Shown one piece after another: positions 6,623-13,361 of a DNA stretch of 54,543 nt. The notes under the pieces were generated by a model that was given only the letters and a program-made list of their open reading frames with translations, was not told the origin of the DNA and made no database searches. The stretch is from a virus. The DNA is taken from positions 1 through 54,543 of the IMG/VR virus record IMGVR_UViG_3300046461_000068; one strand, 5' to 3'. Each line of letters opens with the position of its first letter. Positions within the stretch are counted from its first letter, which is position 1. Both the position numbers and the translations under genes were made by a program.

Positions 6623-6794
6623 GCCACAGGAAACCATTGCAGACTTCAAGCACCGCATCGCGCTTATGATGCGTAACAAGGAAGGTGGCAAGGTCTATTC
6701 CATCATTGGAGCAGCTAGGCCGCACCCTTGCACGATTCGCAAAACAACAAAACCACTTGACAATACCAACCCGGATGGTATATTAACAGCATGA
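6615..6794 (+). CDS. Small hypothetical protein
   Basis: 59 residues starting MNKPQETIADFKHRIALMM. The segment KVYSIIGAARPHPCTIRK looks like a short helix-turn-helix, but the match is weak. The upstream frame is open, but this ATG is chosen because it lies at the end of the preceding gene, as elsewhere in the operon. Its last 13 codons carry the promoter of the next gene (6757-6784). Confidence 0.55.
   Translation: MNKPQETIADFKHRIALMMRNKEGGKVYSIIGAARPHPCTIRKTTKPLDNTNPDGILTA
6757..6784 (+). promoter_or_regulatory. Strong promoter for leaderless gene at 6791
   Basis: TTGACA at 6757-6762, a 16-base spacer and TATATT at 6779-6784. This is the best sigma70-type promoter in the window. The A of the ATG at 6791 is the seventh base after the -10, the normal transcription start, so the mRNA should begin at its start codon. 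It lies inside the 3' end of the preceding gene. Confidence 0.8.
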
Positions 6795-7030
6795 CAAAGA
6801 AACACTTTATTGCACTGGCAGACGCCATTCGATGCACGAAGCCGGAACATACCGGAGAATATGACGACGGAACAACCGTTGGCATGATGGAGCAACGCTC
6901 TCAGCAGTGGGAGCATGACGTTCGTAGCTTGGCGGCTTTCTGTGAGTCGCAAAACCCGCGCTTTAATCGCGCAAGATGGATGGGCTACATCAAAGGAACC
7001 AACGGCCCGAACGGGGGAACACCGAAATGA
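6791..7030 (+). CDS. Conserved-type small phage protein, predicted leaderless
   Basis: 79 residues starting MTKKHFIALADAIRC. The pattern of FIALADAIR near the start, then LAAFCESQNPRFNRARWMGYI near the end, is typical of a short protein found in many phage early operons (function unknown). First gene after the promoter at 6757-6784. It overlaps the next start as ATGA. Confidence 0.8.
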   Translation: MTKKHFIALADAIRCTKPEHTGEYDDGTTVGMMEQRSQQWEHDVRSLAAFCESQNPRFNRARWMGYIKGTNGPNGGTPK

Positions 7031-7797
7031 ACATTTTAACCAAAAACCGAATCTTACAGAAAGGCGACGAATACCGCAACAACGGTGAATGGAAACCAGT
7101 CCCGAAGGATAACTACGGGTTGCAGATTCAATTCACCACCTACAAGGAAGTCCGTCGCCCATCCGAAAAACCAATCTCGCCGGACAGTGAAACGCCAAGG
7201 CCGAAAGCGGCGGAAATAGTAACTGCAAAGGCAGAGAGTGACGAATCTCCCGTAGCTAGTCACTCGGCTACGGGAGACGCCTCTTACTTGCCCACCGTGG
7301 TAAGCAAGAAAGCGCACAAGCGTCCATTCTTAAAGCTTGGCACTCCACAGGACGAACAATTCGGGCTACCACCTGAAGAACGTCCAGTGGATGCACCTAC
7401 TTATGACCCGACAGGGCCAGCACCATTTCCACACTTGGAAGTTAAAGCCATACTCGTTCCAATGACACCGGAGCAGCTTAAAATTCAAAAAGGCCCAATC
7501 GAGAAAGCCGCCGACAAGGTGGCAGCGGTTGGCGCGGCATACAACGCCAAAAACGGTCTTGTGAAAATCACGTTCCCGAAGCCTGACCCGACCAATCTGA
7601 TCGAAATGGAAACCCAACCGATCTGGACAGGCAGGAACGGGACGTTCACAGGCTACGGACTGGAAGCAATGCGCGTAAATAACAATGTGATGTTTTCACC
7701 GATTGGGAAGCGTGGAGTGGGTAACTGCGCTATTCAAGTCCCGCTCGCCAGCATCGACGAATTGATTGAGTGGCTCAAAAAGCAAACACCGAAATGA
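7027..7797 (+). CDS. Hypothetical protein, two-part with disordered linker
   Basis: 256 residues. The N-terminal 50 residues (MNILTKNRILQKGDEYRNNG) look like a small beta-rich module. They are followed by a Pro/Ser/Ala-rich linker to about 140, and a C-terminal domain ending in a DELIEWLKKQTPK helix. No cysteines and no recognised family. I prefer the start at 7027 over an upstream ATG because it overlaps the previous stop as ATGA. An 11-bp perfect hairpin lies in the linker coding sequence (7246-7277). Confidence 0.7.
   Translation: MNILTKNRILQKGDEYRNNGEWKPVPKDNYGLQIQFTTYKEVRRPSEKPISPDSETPRPKAAEIVTAKAESDESPVASHSATGDASYLPTVVSKKAHKRPFLKLGTPQDEQFGLPPEERPVDAPTYDPTGPAPFPHLEVKAILVPMTPEQLKIQKGPIEKAADKVAAVGAAYNAKNGLVKITFPKPDPTNLIEMETQPIWTGRNGTFTGYGLEAMRVNNNVMFSPIGKRGVGNCAIQVPLASIDELIEWLKKQTPK
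7246..7277 (+). other. Perfect 11-bp inverted repeat inside a gene
   Basis: TCTCCCGTAGC at 7246-7256 and GCTACGGGAGA at 7267-7277 are exact reverse complements around a ten-base loop. No T run follows, so it is not an intrinsic terminator. It falls in the disordered linker of the 7027-7797 protein, where coding constraint is low. Confidence 0.6.
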
Positions 7798-7934
7798 GAT
7801 ACCTAGTTTATATCACACCAGCAAGCGGCGGCGAGCTACGGACACCTATTGGGTTCCGTAGCCGCAAACGCGCCAGACTATACGCGGCGGCTTGCCGTTC
7901 AAAAGGCCAGAGGGCCAGAATCTCAAGAATATGA
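7794..7934 (+). CDS. Tiny basic protein (46 aa)
   Basis: 46 residues starting MRYLVYITPASGGELRTPIGF, then an Arg/Ala-rich helix. It fills the only gap between the two neighbouring genes and overlaps both as ATGA (7794-7797 and 7931-7934), which supports it despite its size. No family recognised. Confidence 0.65.
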   Translation: MRYLVYITPASGGELRTPIGFRSRKRARLYAAACRSKGQRARISRI

Positions 7935-8104
7935 GCGTCACCAGCACCGAGAAACATTTAATCGCCAGAGGATGGAAGAAACTCACCACCCAACAGGCAA
8001 ATCGTCTCGTTAAACACGACGACCGCGTTGCGCTCAAGGTGGTGGGTAGCTTGCTTTACGAGTTATACACCCTCAATGGCAGCACCTACATCAGAAGATT
8101 ATGA
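7931..8104 (+). CDS. Small hypothetical protein
   Basis: 57 residues, starting MSVTSTEKHLIARGWKKL. The N-terminal RGWKKLTTQQANRLVKHDD looks helical and basic; the C-terminal half is beta-like. The start at 7931 overlaps the previous stop as ATGA, and the next gene starts as ATGA at 8101. No family recognised. Confidence 0.65.
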   Translation: MSVTSTEKHLIARGWKKLTTQQANRLVKHDDRVALKVVGSLLYELYTLNGSTYIRRL

Positions 8105-8520
8105 CAACCAAAAACACCGAACAACAACATCACCCAAGTTGCACCGAGAACGATAAATCTCTAGTGCAGCATTGCAGTCAGTGCGGAATAAACGAACCAG
8201 TGGGCGATCAGGTTGTTTGTGCGATCTGCAATGAGCGCACCGACAATCTCATGCGCCCCGGAGACGCGGCCAACCTTGTGTTACACAATGCAAGGCTCAA
8301 CAAAGAATTGCCCGAAATGCGGAAAGAGAATCTGCGTCTCATGGCATTCCTACAGGATGCTGCGGCTTTCGTCCGTGTCGCCAACAGTGGCAAGGGAACA
8401 TGGAACAGCAACATGGTCCTCTCCACGCTAATCCACGACATCAACGGTCTGGCCAATGACGAGAAATGTTTCAGCCCCCGCGTCACTGGCTACGCTCAAC
8501 GGGAGAGGGACGACCAATGA
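8101..8520 (+). CDS. Zinc-finger protein with helical C-terminal half
   Basis: 139 residues. HCSQCG and CAICNER at about 24-45 form a candidate zinc ribbon (two CxxC pairs 15 residues apart). After that, LHNARLNKELPEMRKENLRLM predicts a coiled coil, and VLSTLIHDINGLAND a further helix. Coupled by ATGA at both ends. Phage early regions often hold such short zinc-plus-coil proteins; function unknown. Confidence 0.7.
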   Translation: MTTKNTEQQHHPSCTENDKSLVQHCSQCGINEPVGDQVVCAICNERTDNLMRPGDAANLVLHNARLNKELPEMRKENLRLMAFLQDAAAFVRVANSGKGTWNSNMVLSTLIHDINGLANDEKCFSPRVTGYAQRERDDQ

Positions 8521-8711
8521 CCGCGATCTACAAAGGCAAGGTTTACAAGACCTACGACGACAATTCATGGGGAGTGAAACTGGAAAGCTTGGAAGCTGGC
8601 TCCGATGAACGGATTGCCGTTCCCTACACTTCCCCGGACTTAATTCTCGACCCCACTGACGACGAGATCAACAACATCTGCCCCGATTACGAGAACCAGG
8701 AACGAGCATGA
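8517..8711 (+). CDS. Small acidic hypothetical protein
   Basis: 64 residues beginning MTAIYKGKVYKTYDDNSWG, a short beta-rich fold with an acidic C-terminus (LDPTDDEINNICPDYENQE). The start is taken at 8517, overlapping the previous stop as ATGA, rather than an upstream ATG. No family recognised. Confidence 0.65.
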   Translation: MTAIYKGKVYKTYDDNSWGVKLESLEAGSDERIAVPYTSPDLILDPTDDEINNICPDYENQERA

Positions 8712-8968
8712 ACACGACGACCGAAGAACCAGGGATTTACATTCCCAACGAGGATGCCGAAACAGAACGTCCTAGCACAACGCGAGTTTCGCGCGTAATC
8801 AACCGAGATTACGTCAAGCGGTGGGCCTTGGACTATGCCCGGACAAACCGATCTCACCCCTTCACCCGCGTTTCAGAGCAGTTTCTGAACGCAATCGAAG
8901 CAGCAACCAAAGCGGCAATCCGTGACAAGATCGACCGCGCACCATCCAAAGGAAAGACCCTATTATGA
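8708..8968 (+). CDS. Hypothetical protein, probably helical
   Basis: 86 residues. After an acidic start, residues 33-80 (RDYVKRWALDYARTNR, then VSEQFLNAIEAATKAAIRDKI) form amphipathic helices. This resembles short phage proteins in which FTRVS..FL..IE.A....I precedes a DNA-binding or nucleoid-associated role, but I cannot name a family. AGGAAC lies about six bases upstream of the ATG. Coupled to both neighbours by ATGA. Confidence 0.65.
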   Translation: MNTTTEEPGIYIPNEDAETERPSTTRVSRVINRDYVKRWALDYARTNRSHPFTRVSEQFLNAIEAATKAAIRDKIDRAPSKGKTLL

Positions 8969-9612
8969 ACACCGACACCAAAGACGATGCAGTCACCAAA
9001 ATAACCGCCGAGGCAGCGGCAGAGGCCATGCCTTGGAAATGCCCGAAATGCCCGAAGCGTTTCACCAGCAAGGCGGGACTATTCATGCACAACGGCAGAG
9101 TCCACGCGAAAAACATCGTGGCGGCTGGCCAGAAGGGATTCAAGCCGAACCCCGACAACAAAAAGAGGAAGCAAAATTATCCATCCGATTCCTCTGCCGT
9201 CAAGCGACGGAAATATCAGGCAATGCGGGACAAGTTTCATGCCATGGGGCTTGATGCCAAAGGTCGCCCCTTCAAGACCGAATACGGCAGGAGAACGTCA
9301 CTAGCCATGCGCGGGAAGGGGCCAACCGCATGGACACCGGAACGCAGAGCCAAATTCAAAGCCACTTGGAGAAGGAAAGAGCGGGAGAAAGCAGGAGCGC
9401 AACTTCCGGGCGGGAAACTGCACCCGAACAGTCTCAAGGCCAAGAAACGCATTCAATTTGTTTACCCTGTCCCCACCCCCGGCACACCACCGACCATTGA
9501 GGAAGCTATCGCTAACACTTGGCCGGAAGACAAACCAACCAACATCCGCAAGGTGCGTTACTGCCCCTTCTGCGGAGAACACATCGAAAAACACCTATAT
9601 GAAACACCGTAA
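8965..9612 (+). CDS. C2H2 zinc-finger protein with C-terminal zinc ribbon
   Basis: 215 residues. At 25-45 CPKCPKRFTSKAGLFMH....H is a classical C2H2 finger (C-x2-C-x12-H-x4-H), rare in bacterial viruses. The middle is very basic, and residues 110-155 carry RTSLAMRGK followed by PERRAKFKATWRRK, reminiscent of the DNA-binding NUMOD-type repeats attached to homing endonucleases. YCPFCGEHIEKH near the end is a second zinc site. No catalytic nuclease motif is visible. A sequence-specific DNA-binding role is likely. GGAAAG lies upstream of the ATG; ATGA overlap with the previous gene. Confidence 0.7.
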   Translation: MNTDTKDDAVTKITAEAAAEAMPWKCPKCPKRFTSKAGLFMHNGRVHAKNIVAAGQKGFKPNPDNKKRKQNYPSDSSAVKRRKYQAMRDKFHAMGLDAKGRPFKTEYGRRTSLAMRGKGPTAWTPERRAKFKATWRRKEREKAGAQLPGGKLHPNSLKAKKRIQFVYPVPTPGTPPTIEEAIANTWPEDKPTNIRKVRYCPFCGEHIEKHLYETP

Positions 9613-10084
9613 GAAAAGAGGAAGCGGCGGTTCCCTTGGGATGATACGCAAGTATTTTCCCCAAGTGGAATTCGTCAAGGATGCAACCAAAACTGAGATC
9701 GTTGAAGTCACCGTTGCCGACAATGATAACTCGGAAGTCAAAAGCCATAGAACCTGTGCGCTGGCACTGGCTTGTAAGCGGTTCTTCAAAGCGGATGGAG
9801 TCATTATCGGCCTCACAACGTCATGGATTATCCGTGGCAAGGTCGCTACTCGATTCCTCAACGCTGCCACAGTCAGCAGGGAGATTACGTCATTCGATCG
9901 CAAGGCCGGATTCGACGCTGGTCGCTACCTACTCACCCCGGTTCCAGAGACCAGCAGACTCGGAAGGCAGAAAGCTTATGACCCTCACCGCAAGGGAACA
10001 CGGTCAGGCATCCGGAAATTCCGGCACTACACGCGGGGGGTGAGAACCAGTCTCCACGCGCACAACGAACCAGCAGCAGCATGA
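9599..10084 (+). CDS. Basic hypothetical protein
   Basis: 161 residues, starting MKHRKKRGSGGSLGMIRKYF, strongly basic at both ends with a mixed alpha/beta centre (TSWIIRGKVATRFLNAATV). The start is placed at 9599, 14 bases inside the previous gene, with a competing longer frame rejected because its N-terminal part is a shadow of that gene. No family recognised; DNA or RNA binding is possible from charge alone. Confidence 0.6.
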   Translation: MKHRKKRGSGGSLGMIRKYFPQVEFVKDATKTEIVEVTVADNDNSEVKSHRTCALALACKRFFKADGVIIGLTTSWIIRGKVATRFLNAATVSREITSFDRKAGFDAGRYLLTPVPETSRLGRQKAYDPHRKGTRSGIRKFRHYTRGVRTSLHAHNEPAAA

Positions 10085-10434
10085 ACCACTGTGATGCAGG
10101 GCCACCTTCTCCGAGTGCGGAGAGGCTGGCTAAAAAACTACACGACGACATGAGCGACTCAACACGCATACCACCGGGGGAATGCCCGGAATGCGGCTAC
10201 CATATTGATTCCACCAGCGCGGCCTACAATTACGGTGGGCAGAAGCCTAGCCCCGGGGATATTTCCATGTGCCTTTCCTGCGGCTATGCCTCCATCTTCG
10301 CTGCCGATCTCTCGCGGCGAAGGCCGAACAAAGAGGAATCAGAAGCAATCATGCGTAGCCCGGAAGTGAAAAAGGCGCAACGCGCAAGGGCCGTGGTCGT
10401 GGGAAACAAAATCAGGAAGCGCGACAACCTGTGA
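10081..10434 (+). CDS. Zinc-ribbon protein
   Basis: 117 residues. CPECGYH at 35-41 and CLSCGYA at 63-69 form a typical two-knuckle zinc ribbon. The C-terminal 45 residues are a basic helix (EVKKAQRARAVVVGNK). Similar ribbon-plus-tail proteins are common in phage early operons. ATGA overlap with the previous gene and GTGA with the next. Confidence 0.7.
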   Translation: MNHCDAGPPSPSAERLAKKLHDDMSDSTRIPPGECPECGYHIDSTSAAYNYGGQKPSPGDISMCLSCGYASIFAADLSRRRPNKEESEAIMRSPEVKKAQRARAVVVGNKIRKRDNL

Positions 10435-10679
10435 ACGCGCTCAAGACATCGTGGGGATGCCTGTTCATCGCCTGTGCCTTGAATGCGGCATTCACCTTCG
10501 GGCAAACCCTTGTCCCACAACCCGAAGTCCAATTCCAAGAACCACCGTGGCTACAGATGAACGTCCATAATCCGGCCAGAAATCAAAGGTTGAAGCCGGA
10601 GTGGACTGTCATTGTGACTTCCATCAAGCCTTCGATCAAACAGATCGACGTCAACCATTGGGAGATCTCTTTCAAATGA
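10431..10679 (+). CDS. Exported small protein (signal peptide)
   Basis: 82 residues starting at GTG (10431), overlapping the previous stop as GTGA. Residues 1-25 look like a signal peptide: one Lys, a hydrophobic core CLFIACALNAAF, then a polar change near Gly24-Gln25. The mature part is short and beta-like (WTVIVTSIKPSIKQIDV). No other gene in this operon looks exported. It could modify the host envelope during infection. No family recognised. Confidence 0.6.
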   Translation: MNALKTSWGCLFIACALNAAFTFGQTLVPQPEVQFQEPPWLQMNVHNPARNQRLKPEWTVIVTSIKPSIKQIDVNHWEISFK

Positions 10680-10972
10680 AGATCAACAAAACCAAATGCG
10701 CCACCTGTCCATGGCGAGAGGATAGTCCCTACGCTTACCTTCGCGGCGAATTAACAACGTCTGCCCTTAGTCGCAATTCCCGCATCTGCCACAGCACCGG
10801 GAAGGATAACGCCATTCACAAACGCACTGGCAAGCCGGAGCGGATATGCCGTGGGGCGCGGGACGAGCAGCTACAAATGCTTTCCCGCATTGGATTCCTT
10901 GAGGGAGCCACCGATGAAGCGTGGGCCAAAAAGTGCAAAGAAATGGGAATTATTCCTGACAAATCCTCTTGA
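10676..10972 (+). CDS. Cys-rich CATCPW protein (DUF6283-like)
   Basis: 98 residues starting MKINKTKCATCPWREDSPY. The CxxCPW start, a later RICHSTGK, and ERICRGARDEQ near 60-70 match my memory of a small phage family with conserved CxxCPW and iCxGa motifs (DUF6283), probably metal binding, function unknown. The chosen ATG at 10676 overlaps the previous stop as ATGA. Its own TGA lies inside the -35 box of the next promoter. Confidence 0.65.
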   Translation: MKINKTKCATCPWREDSPYAYLRGELTTSALSRNSRICHSTGKDNAIHKRTGKPERICRGARDEQLQMLSRIGFLEGATDEAWAKKCKEMGIIPDKSS

Positions 10973-10996
10973 CAATGCCAAGCGGTATCGTATCTT
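10969..10996 (+). promoter_or_regulatory. Promoter for leaderless gene at 11004
   Basis: TTGACA at 10969-10974, a 16-base spacer starting ATGCCAAG, and TATCTT at 10991-10996. The ATG at 11004 begins eight bases after the -10. The stop codon of the preceding gene is embedded in the -35 hexamer. Confidence 0.75.
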
Positions 10997-11003
10997 ACCA
11001 GTA

Positions 11004-11228
11004 ATGAGAACAAACTACACACTATGGCGAGCGCAAAACGGCTGGCTGCTTGTGCCGGAAGGAAATTCCGACAAGGCGATCAGCGCGAAAGACGTTGCGG
11101 AATGCGTCGTCTTTAAGACGCTCGATGAATTTGCGAAATTCTCCCCCAAGAGGGTTCGCAAAAGCAGAGCAACACCGAAAACCAAACCAGTAACAACGAA
11201 AGAACCCGAACATGCCAATATCACTTAA
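11004..11228 (+). CDS. Small hypothetical protein, predicted leaderless
   Basis: 74 residues starting MRTNYTLWRAQNGWLLVPEG. The N-terminal part (to KTLDEFAKF) has the look of a short beta-alpha domain seen in phage early genes; the C-terminus is a basic Lys/Thr/Pro tail. I chose the start at 11004 rather than a longer upstream frame because the promoter at 10969-10996 ends eight bases before it. Confidence 0.65.
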   Translation: MRTNYTLWRAQNGWLLVPEGNSDKAISAKDVAECVVFKTLDEFAKFSPKRVRKSRATPKTKPVTTKEPEHANIT

Positions 11229-11472
11229 CGTCAACGTCGATAAGGTCGATAAAAAGCGATTCTTTGAAGGGAAGAAAGGTCGCTATCTCGATCTCGTCCT
11301 CTTTGAAACCCCGGACTCCGAGTATGGAGACTACATGGTAAAACAGAGGGGCGACAAAGGGGAGAAGATGCCCATTCTCGGCAACGGCAAATACTTCAAG
11401 CCGAAGGATGGAGCCGGAAAGAAATCAACCAGTGCCGAAGGCGGCGGCGGAGAGAAGGAAGATGCCTGGTAA
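11212..11472 (+). CDS. Conserved phage protein with FFxGKKGxYLDL motif
   Basis: 86 residues. The segment KVDKKRFFEGKKGRYLDLV followed by MPILGNGKYF matches a small protein widespread in phages of Gram-negative bacteria, usually next to nuclease and recombination genes. Its function is not established; a nucleic-acid-binding role is often assumed. The C-terminus is a Gly/Ser/Glu tail. It lies two genes before the RecB-like nuclease, apart from tiny ORFs, consistent with that context. Confidence 0.75.
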   Translation: MPISLNVNVDKVDKKRFFEGKKGRYLDLVLFETPDSEYGDYMVKQRGDKGEKMPILGNGKYFKPKDGAGKKSTSAEGGGGEKEDAW

Positions 11473-11716
11473 CATACCAATCGAAGAACAGGACAAGCTA
11501 TGCCGCGAGGCTGGCTTTCCTACCATCACCGAGCAGCAGGAATACTGGAACAACAAAGAGGCGGCTGACCGTGAAAAGGCAAACCTTCTCCGCGCCGTGG
11601 ATGCCATGGCCGTGTTCCTCGATGAAATGAACAAGTCCACCGCGAAGCTGCGGATGGAATTTGAGAAATTAGCCCGGACATACCAACCGAAAGACGAAGA
11701 TCTTTCACCAGCTTAA
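11462..11716 (+). CDS. Helical coiled-coil protein
   Basis: 84 residues from MPGNIPIEEQDKLCREAG, mostly predicted helix with heptad-like spacing (RAVDAMAVFLDEMNKS, then LRMEFEKLARTY). The ATG at 11462 has GAAGGAAG directly upstream and overlaps the end of the previous gene. No family recognised. Confidence 0.65.
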   Translation: MPGNIPIEEQDKLCREAGFPTITEQQEYWNNKEAADREKANLLRAVDAMAVFLDEMNKSTAKLRMEFEKLARTYQPKDEDLSPA

Positions 11717-11721
11717 CAATT

Positions 11722-11796
11722 ATGCGGGAGATCGCATTGGAACTGCACTGTCATGCGGCAGGTCGGAGCAAGGCGCAAACGCTCTGCGTGGATTAG
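11722..11796 (+). CDS. Doubtful 24-residue ORF
   Basis: Encodes MREIALELHCHAAGRSKAQT and four more residues. It occupies an otherwise gene-free 130 bp between two operon genes. No ribosome site and no motif; included only because nothing else fills the gap. Confidence 0.25.
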   Translation: MREIALELHCHAAGRSKAQTLCVD

Positions 11797-11802
11797 CTAG
11801 AA

Positions 11803-11850
11803 ATGAAGCGCAGGAAACGCATTACCCGGTGGTCTCTCGCACCTTTATGA
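11803..11850 (+). CDS. Doubtful 15-residue basic peptide
   Basis: Encodes MKRRKRITRWSLAPL, ending as ATGA on the start of the next gene (11847). The coupling arrangement is the same as for the real genes around it, and the next gene lacks a ribosome site of its own, so this may act as a translation leader. Confidence 0.35.
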   Translation: MKRRKRITRWSLAPL

Positions 11851-12056
11851 AATACCACGAAAAAAAGAGCCTCGGTCACAAATACCGTCTTGTTAAAGAG
11901 ACCAACGCCAGTGGGAATGTCTATTGGAAGGTCGAAAAGAAAATCCTGTGGTGGTGGGAGAACGTGAACCTTTTTTGCAGTCAGCACGATGCCATCCACT
12001 TACTGGAACAGCTTCGGGCCGGAGTGCCGGAGAAAACACTGGAAGTAATCCAATGA
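11847..12056 (+). CDS. Small Trp-rich hypothetical protein
   Basis: 69 residues starting MKYHEKKSLGHKYRLVKE. It contains VYWKVEKKILWWWENVNLF and a helical C-terminus. No family recognised. The start at 11847 is chosen for its ATGA overlap with a preceding mini-ORF; an in-frame ATG at 11829 is the alternative. It overlaps the next start as ATGA. Confidence 0.6.
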   Translation: MKYHEKKSLGHKYRLVKETNASGNVYWKVEKKILWWWENVNLFCSQHDAIHLLEQLRAGVPEKTLEVIQ

Positions 12057-12283
12057 CAAAAACAGAACACAAGAAACGTCACCTTGAGCTGCACCGAGCC
12101 TTGGATGAATTGTTTGCTGACTACATCGAACATCACCCTGACCAACATGGCTTTCTGGAAATGCCGCTCAAGAAACTGATCGACTGGTCATACGATCAAA
12201 CCCAAAATCCGATACCTTCACCAAATGAAACTAACAAACCGATTCAACCTGCCCGAACCCTTTGTAGCTGCGGTAAGCAGTGA
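12053..12283 (+). CDS. Conserved small phage protein (HxxLHxALDELFADY)
   Basis: 76 residues. KKRHLELHRALDELFADYI followed by LIDWSYDQTQNP is a pattern I recognise from many phage early operons; the function is unknown. The last residues LCSCGKQ add a CxC. It overlaps the nuclease gene downstream by 59 bp in another frame, an unusually long overlap for this operon. GGAAG lies upstream of the ATG at 12053. Confidence 0.75.
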   Translation: MTKTEHKKRHLELHRALDELFADYIEHHPDQHGFLEMPLKKLIDWSYDQTQNPIPSPNETNKPIQPARTLCSCGKQ

Positions 12284-13148
12284 CGACTACGAACGCGGTG
12301 ATGCCGAATACACGGCCACCGAGTTAATCAAACCGAGCCGCATTGTGGCCTACTCGCGGAAGTTTGATTCCGTGATGTCAGAAGATGCCTCCGAACGGGT
12401 ATGGCGTTTCCAGGGCCAGACCAAACATATCGTTCTTGAGCGCATCGCCAAGGCCAACCCTGCCCGATACCTTGTGGAGCAGCGGATGGAAGCGGTCATG
12501 CCGGGGACTGGCGCGAAGATCAGCGCGAAGTTTGACCTTTACGACAAAGAGACTTTTACCCTCTATGACTGGAAGGAAACTTCCGTCTGGAAATTTATGA
12601 TGGGCGACACCGAGGAATGGGAGCAACAGGCGAACATCAACCTTTACCTGATGCGAGTGAATAACATCAACCCGGAGAAGATGGTGAACATCGCCATTCT
12701 CAAAGACTGGAAGGCGCGACAGGCGCGGTTCAGCCGTGACCCCGAATACCCGAAGTGCGCCGTTCATGTCATGCCTCTCCCGATGTGGAGCGTGGGACAG
12801 GCGCAGGATTACATCAACAAACGTGTGGAGAAGCACAGGGCGGAGGCGGCTAACCCTCCAGTGTGCAACAAAAAGGAACGCTGGCAGCGAGACGCAAGTT
12901 TCGCTGTCATGCGAACCGATCGCAAACGCGCACTGCGTCTCTATCAGAACAGGGACCAGGCCGAGGCCGCGATGATTCAAGCCGCCAAGATCGCTCCCCC
13001 GGGGGACGCCAAAAAGTTTTACATCGAGGAACGCGCAGCGGAGCCGGTTCGTTGTCTGGACTTTTGCGGAGTGCAGCTAGAATGCGACTTCGGCCTTGAA
13101 GCCGAAAAGAAATGGAAAGAAAAACATGCGTCTAAAACTGAGGATTAA
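12225..13148 (+). CDS. PD-(D/E)XK nuclease, RecB/Cas4-like with four Cys
   Basis: 307 residues. The nuclease core is visible: HIVLERI around 68 (motif I His), KFDLYD with Asp104, DWKET with Asp115 and Lys117 (the D...DxK pair), and QQANINLYLM at 134-143 (motif III Gln/Tyr). Cys214 plus Cys277, Cys281 and Cys287 (RCLDFCGVQLEC) match the one-plus-three cysteine layout that holds a 4Fe-4S cluster in Cas4 and AddB-type nucleases. By family this is a metal-dependent DNA exonuclease for recombination, repair or DNA processing. No Cas1 or Cas2 is nearby, so an adaptation role is not supported. Confidence 0.85.
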   Translation: MKLTNRFNLPEPFVAAVSSDDYERGDAEYTATELIKPSRIVAYSRKFDSVMSEDASERVWRFQGQTKHIVLERIAKANPARYLVEQRMEAVMPGTGAKISAKFDLYDKETFTLYDWKETSVWKFMMGDTEEWEQQANINLYLMRVNNINPEKMVNIAILKDWKARQARFSRDPEYPKCAVHVMPLPMWSVGQAQDYINKRVEKHRAEAANPPVCNKKERWQRDASFAVMRTDRKRALRLYQNRDQAEAAMIQAAKIAPPGDAKKFYIEERAAEPVRCLDFCGVQLECDFGLEAEKKWKEKHASKTED

Positions 13149-13248
13149 ACTTCTCTGGCACTGCCTCTGGCACTTTCACCGTCCGGCCTACGACTCCCTT
13201 TACCCCGACAAGTCCTTTTGTTGGGACTGTGACTACATGCCTAAATGA
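13126..13248 (+). CDS. Tiny Cys/His-rich protein (40 aa)
   Basis: 40 residues starting MRLKLRIKLLWHCLWHFHRP and ending FCWDCDYMPK. HCLWHFH plus CWDC would make a compact zinc site. It overlaps the nuclease gene by 23 bp, has GGAAAG about seven bases upstream, and overlaps the next start as ATGA. Position and motif together make it likely real. Confidence 0.65.
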   Translation: MRLKLRIKLLWHCLWHFHRPAYDSLYPDKSFCWDCDYMPK

Positions 13249-13361
13249 CCTACGAACAAGCTACTGAGTTACTCAATACACTCCAGCATATACAGTGGGA
13301 CTTATATCTTATCCTGTTTGCAATCGGAATGGTGATAGGAGTCTTACTTTTCAAACCATGA
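13245..13361 (+). CDS. Tiny single-span membrane protein (38 aa)
   Basis: 38 residues: a polar start MTYEQATELLNTLQHIQWD, then a hydrophobic stretch LYLILFAIGMVIGVLLF long enough to span a membrane, and a short tail KP. It starts as ATGA on the previous stop. Early-operon position makes a holin unlikely; interference with a host membrane process is possible. Confidence 0.6.
   Translation: MTYEQATELLNTLQHIQWDLYLILFAIGMVIGVLLFKP

Noticed and set aside
12225-13148. CRISPR Cas4
   Set aside because: Sequence resembles Cas4-type nucleases, but no cas1, cas2 or array is present; a phage RecB-type exonuclease is the safer name.
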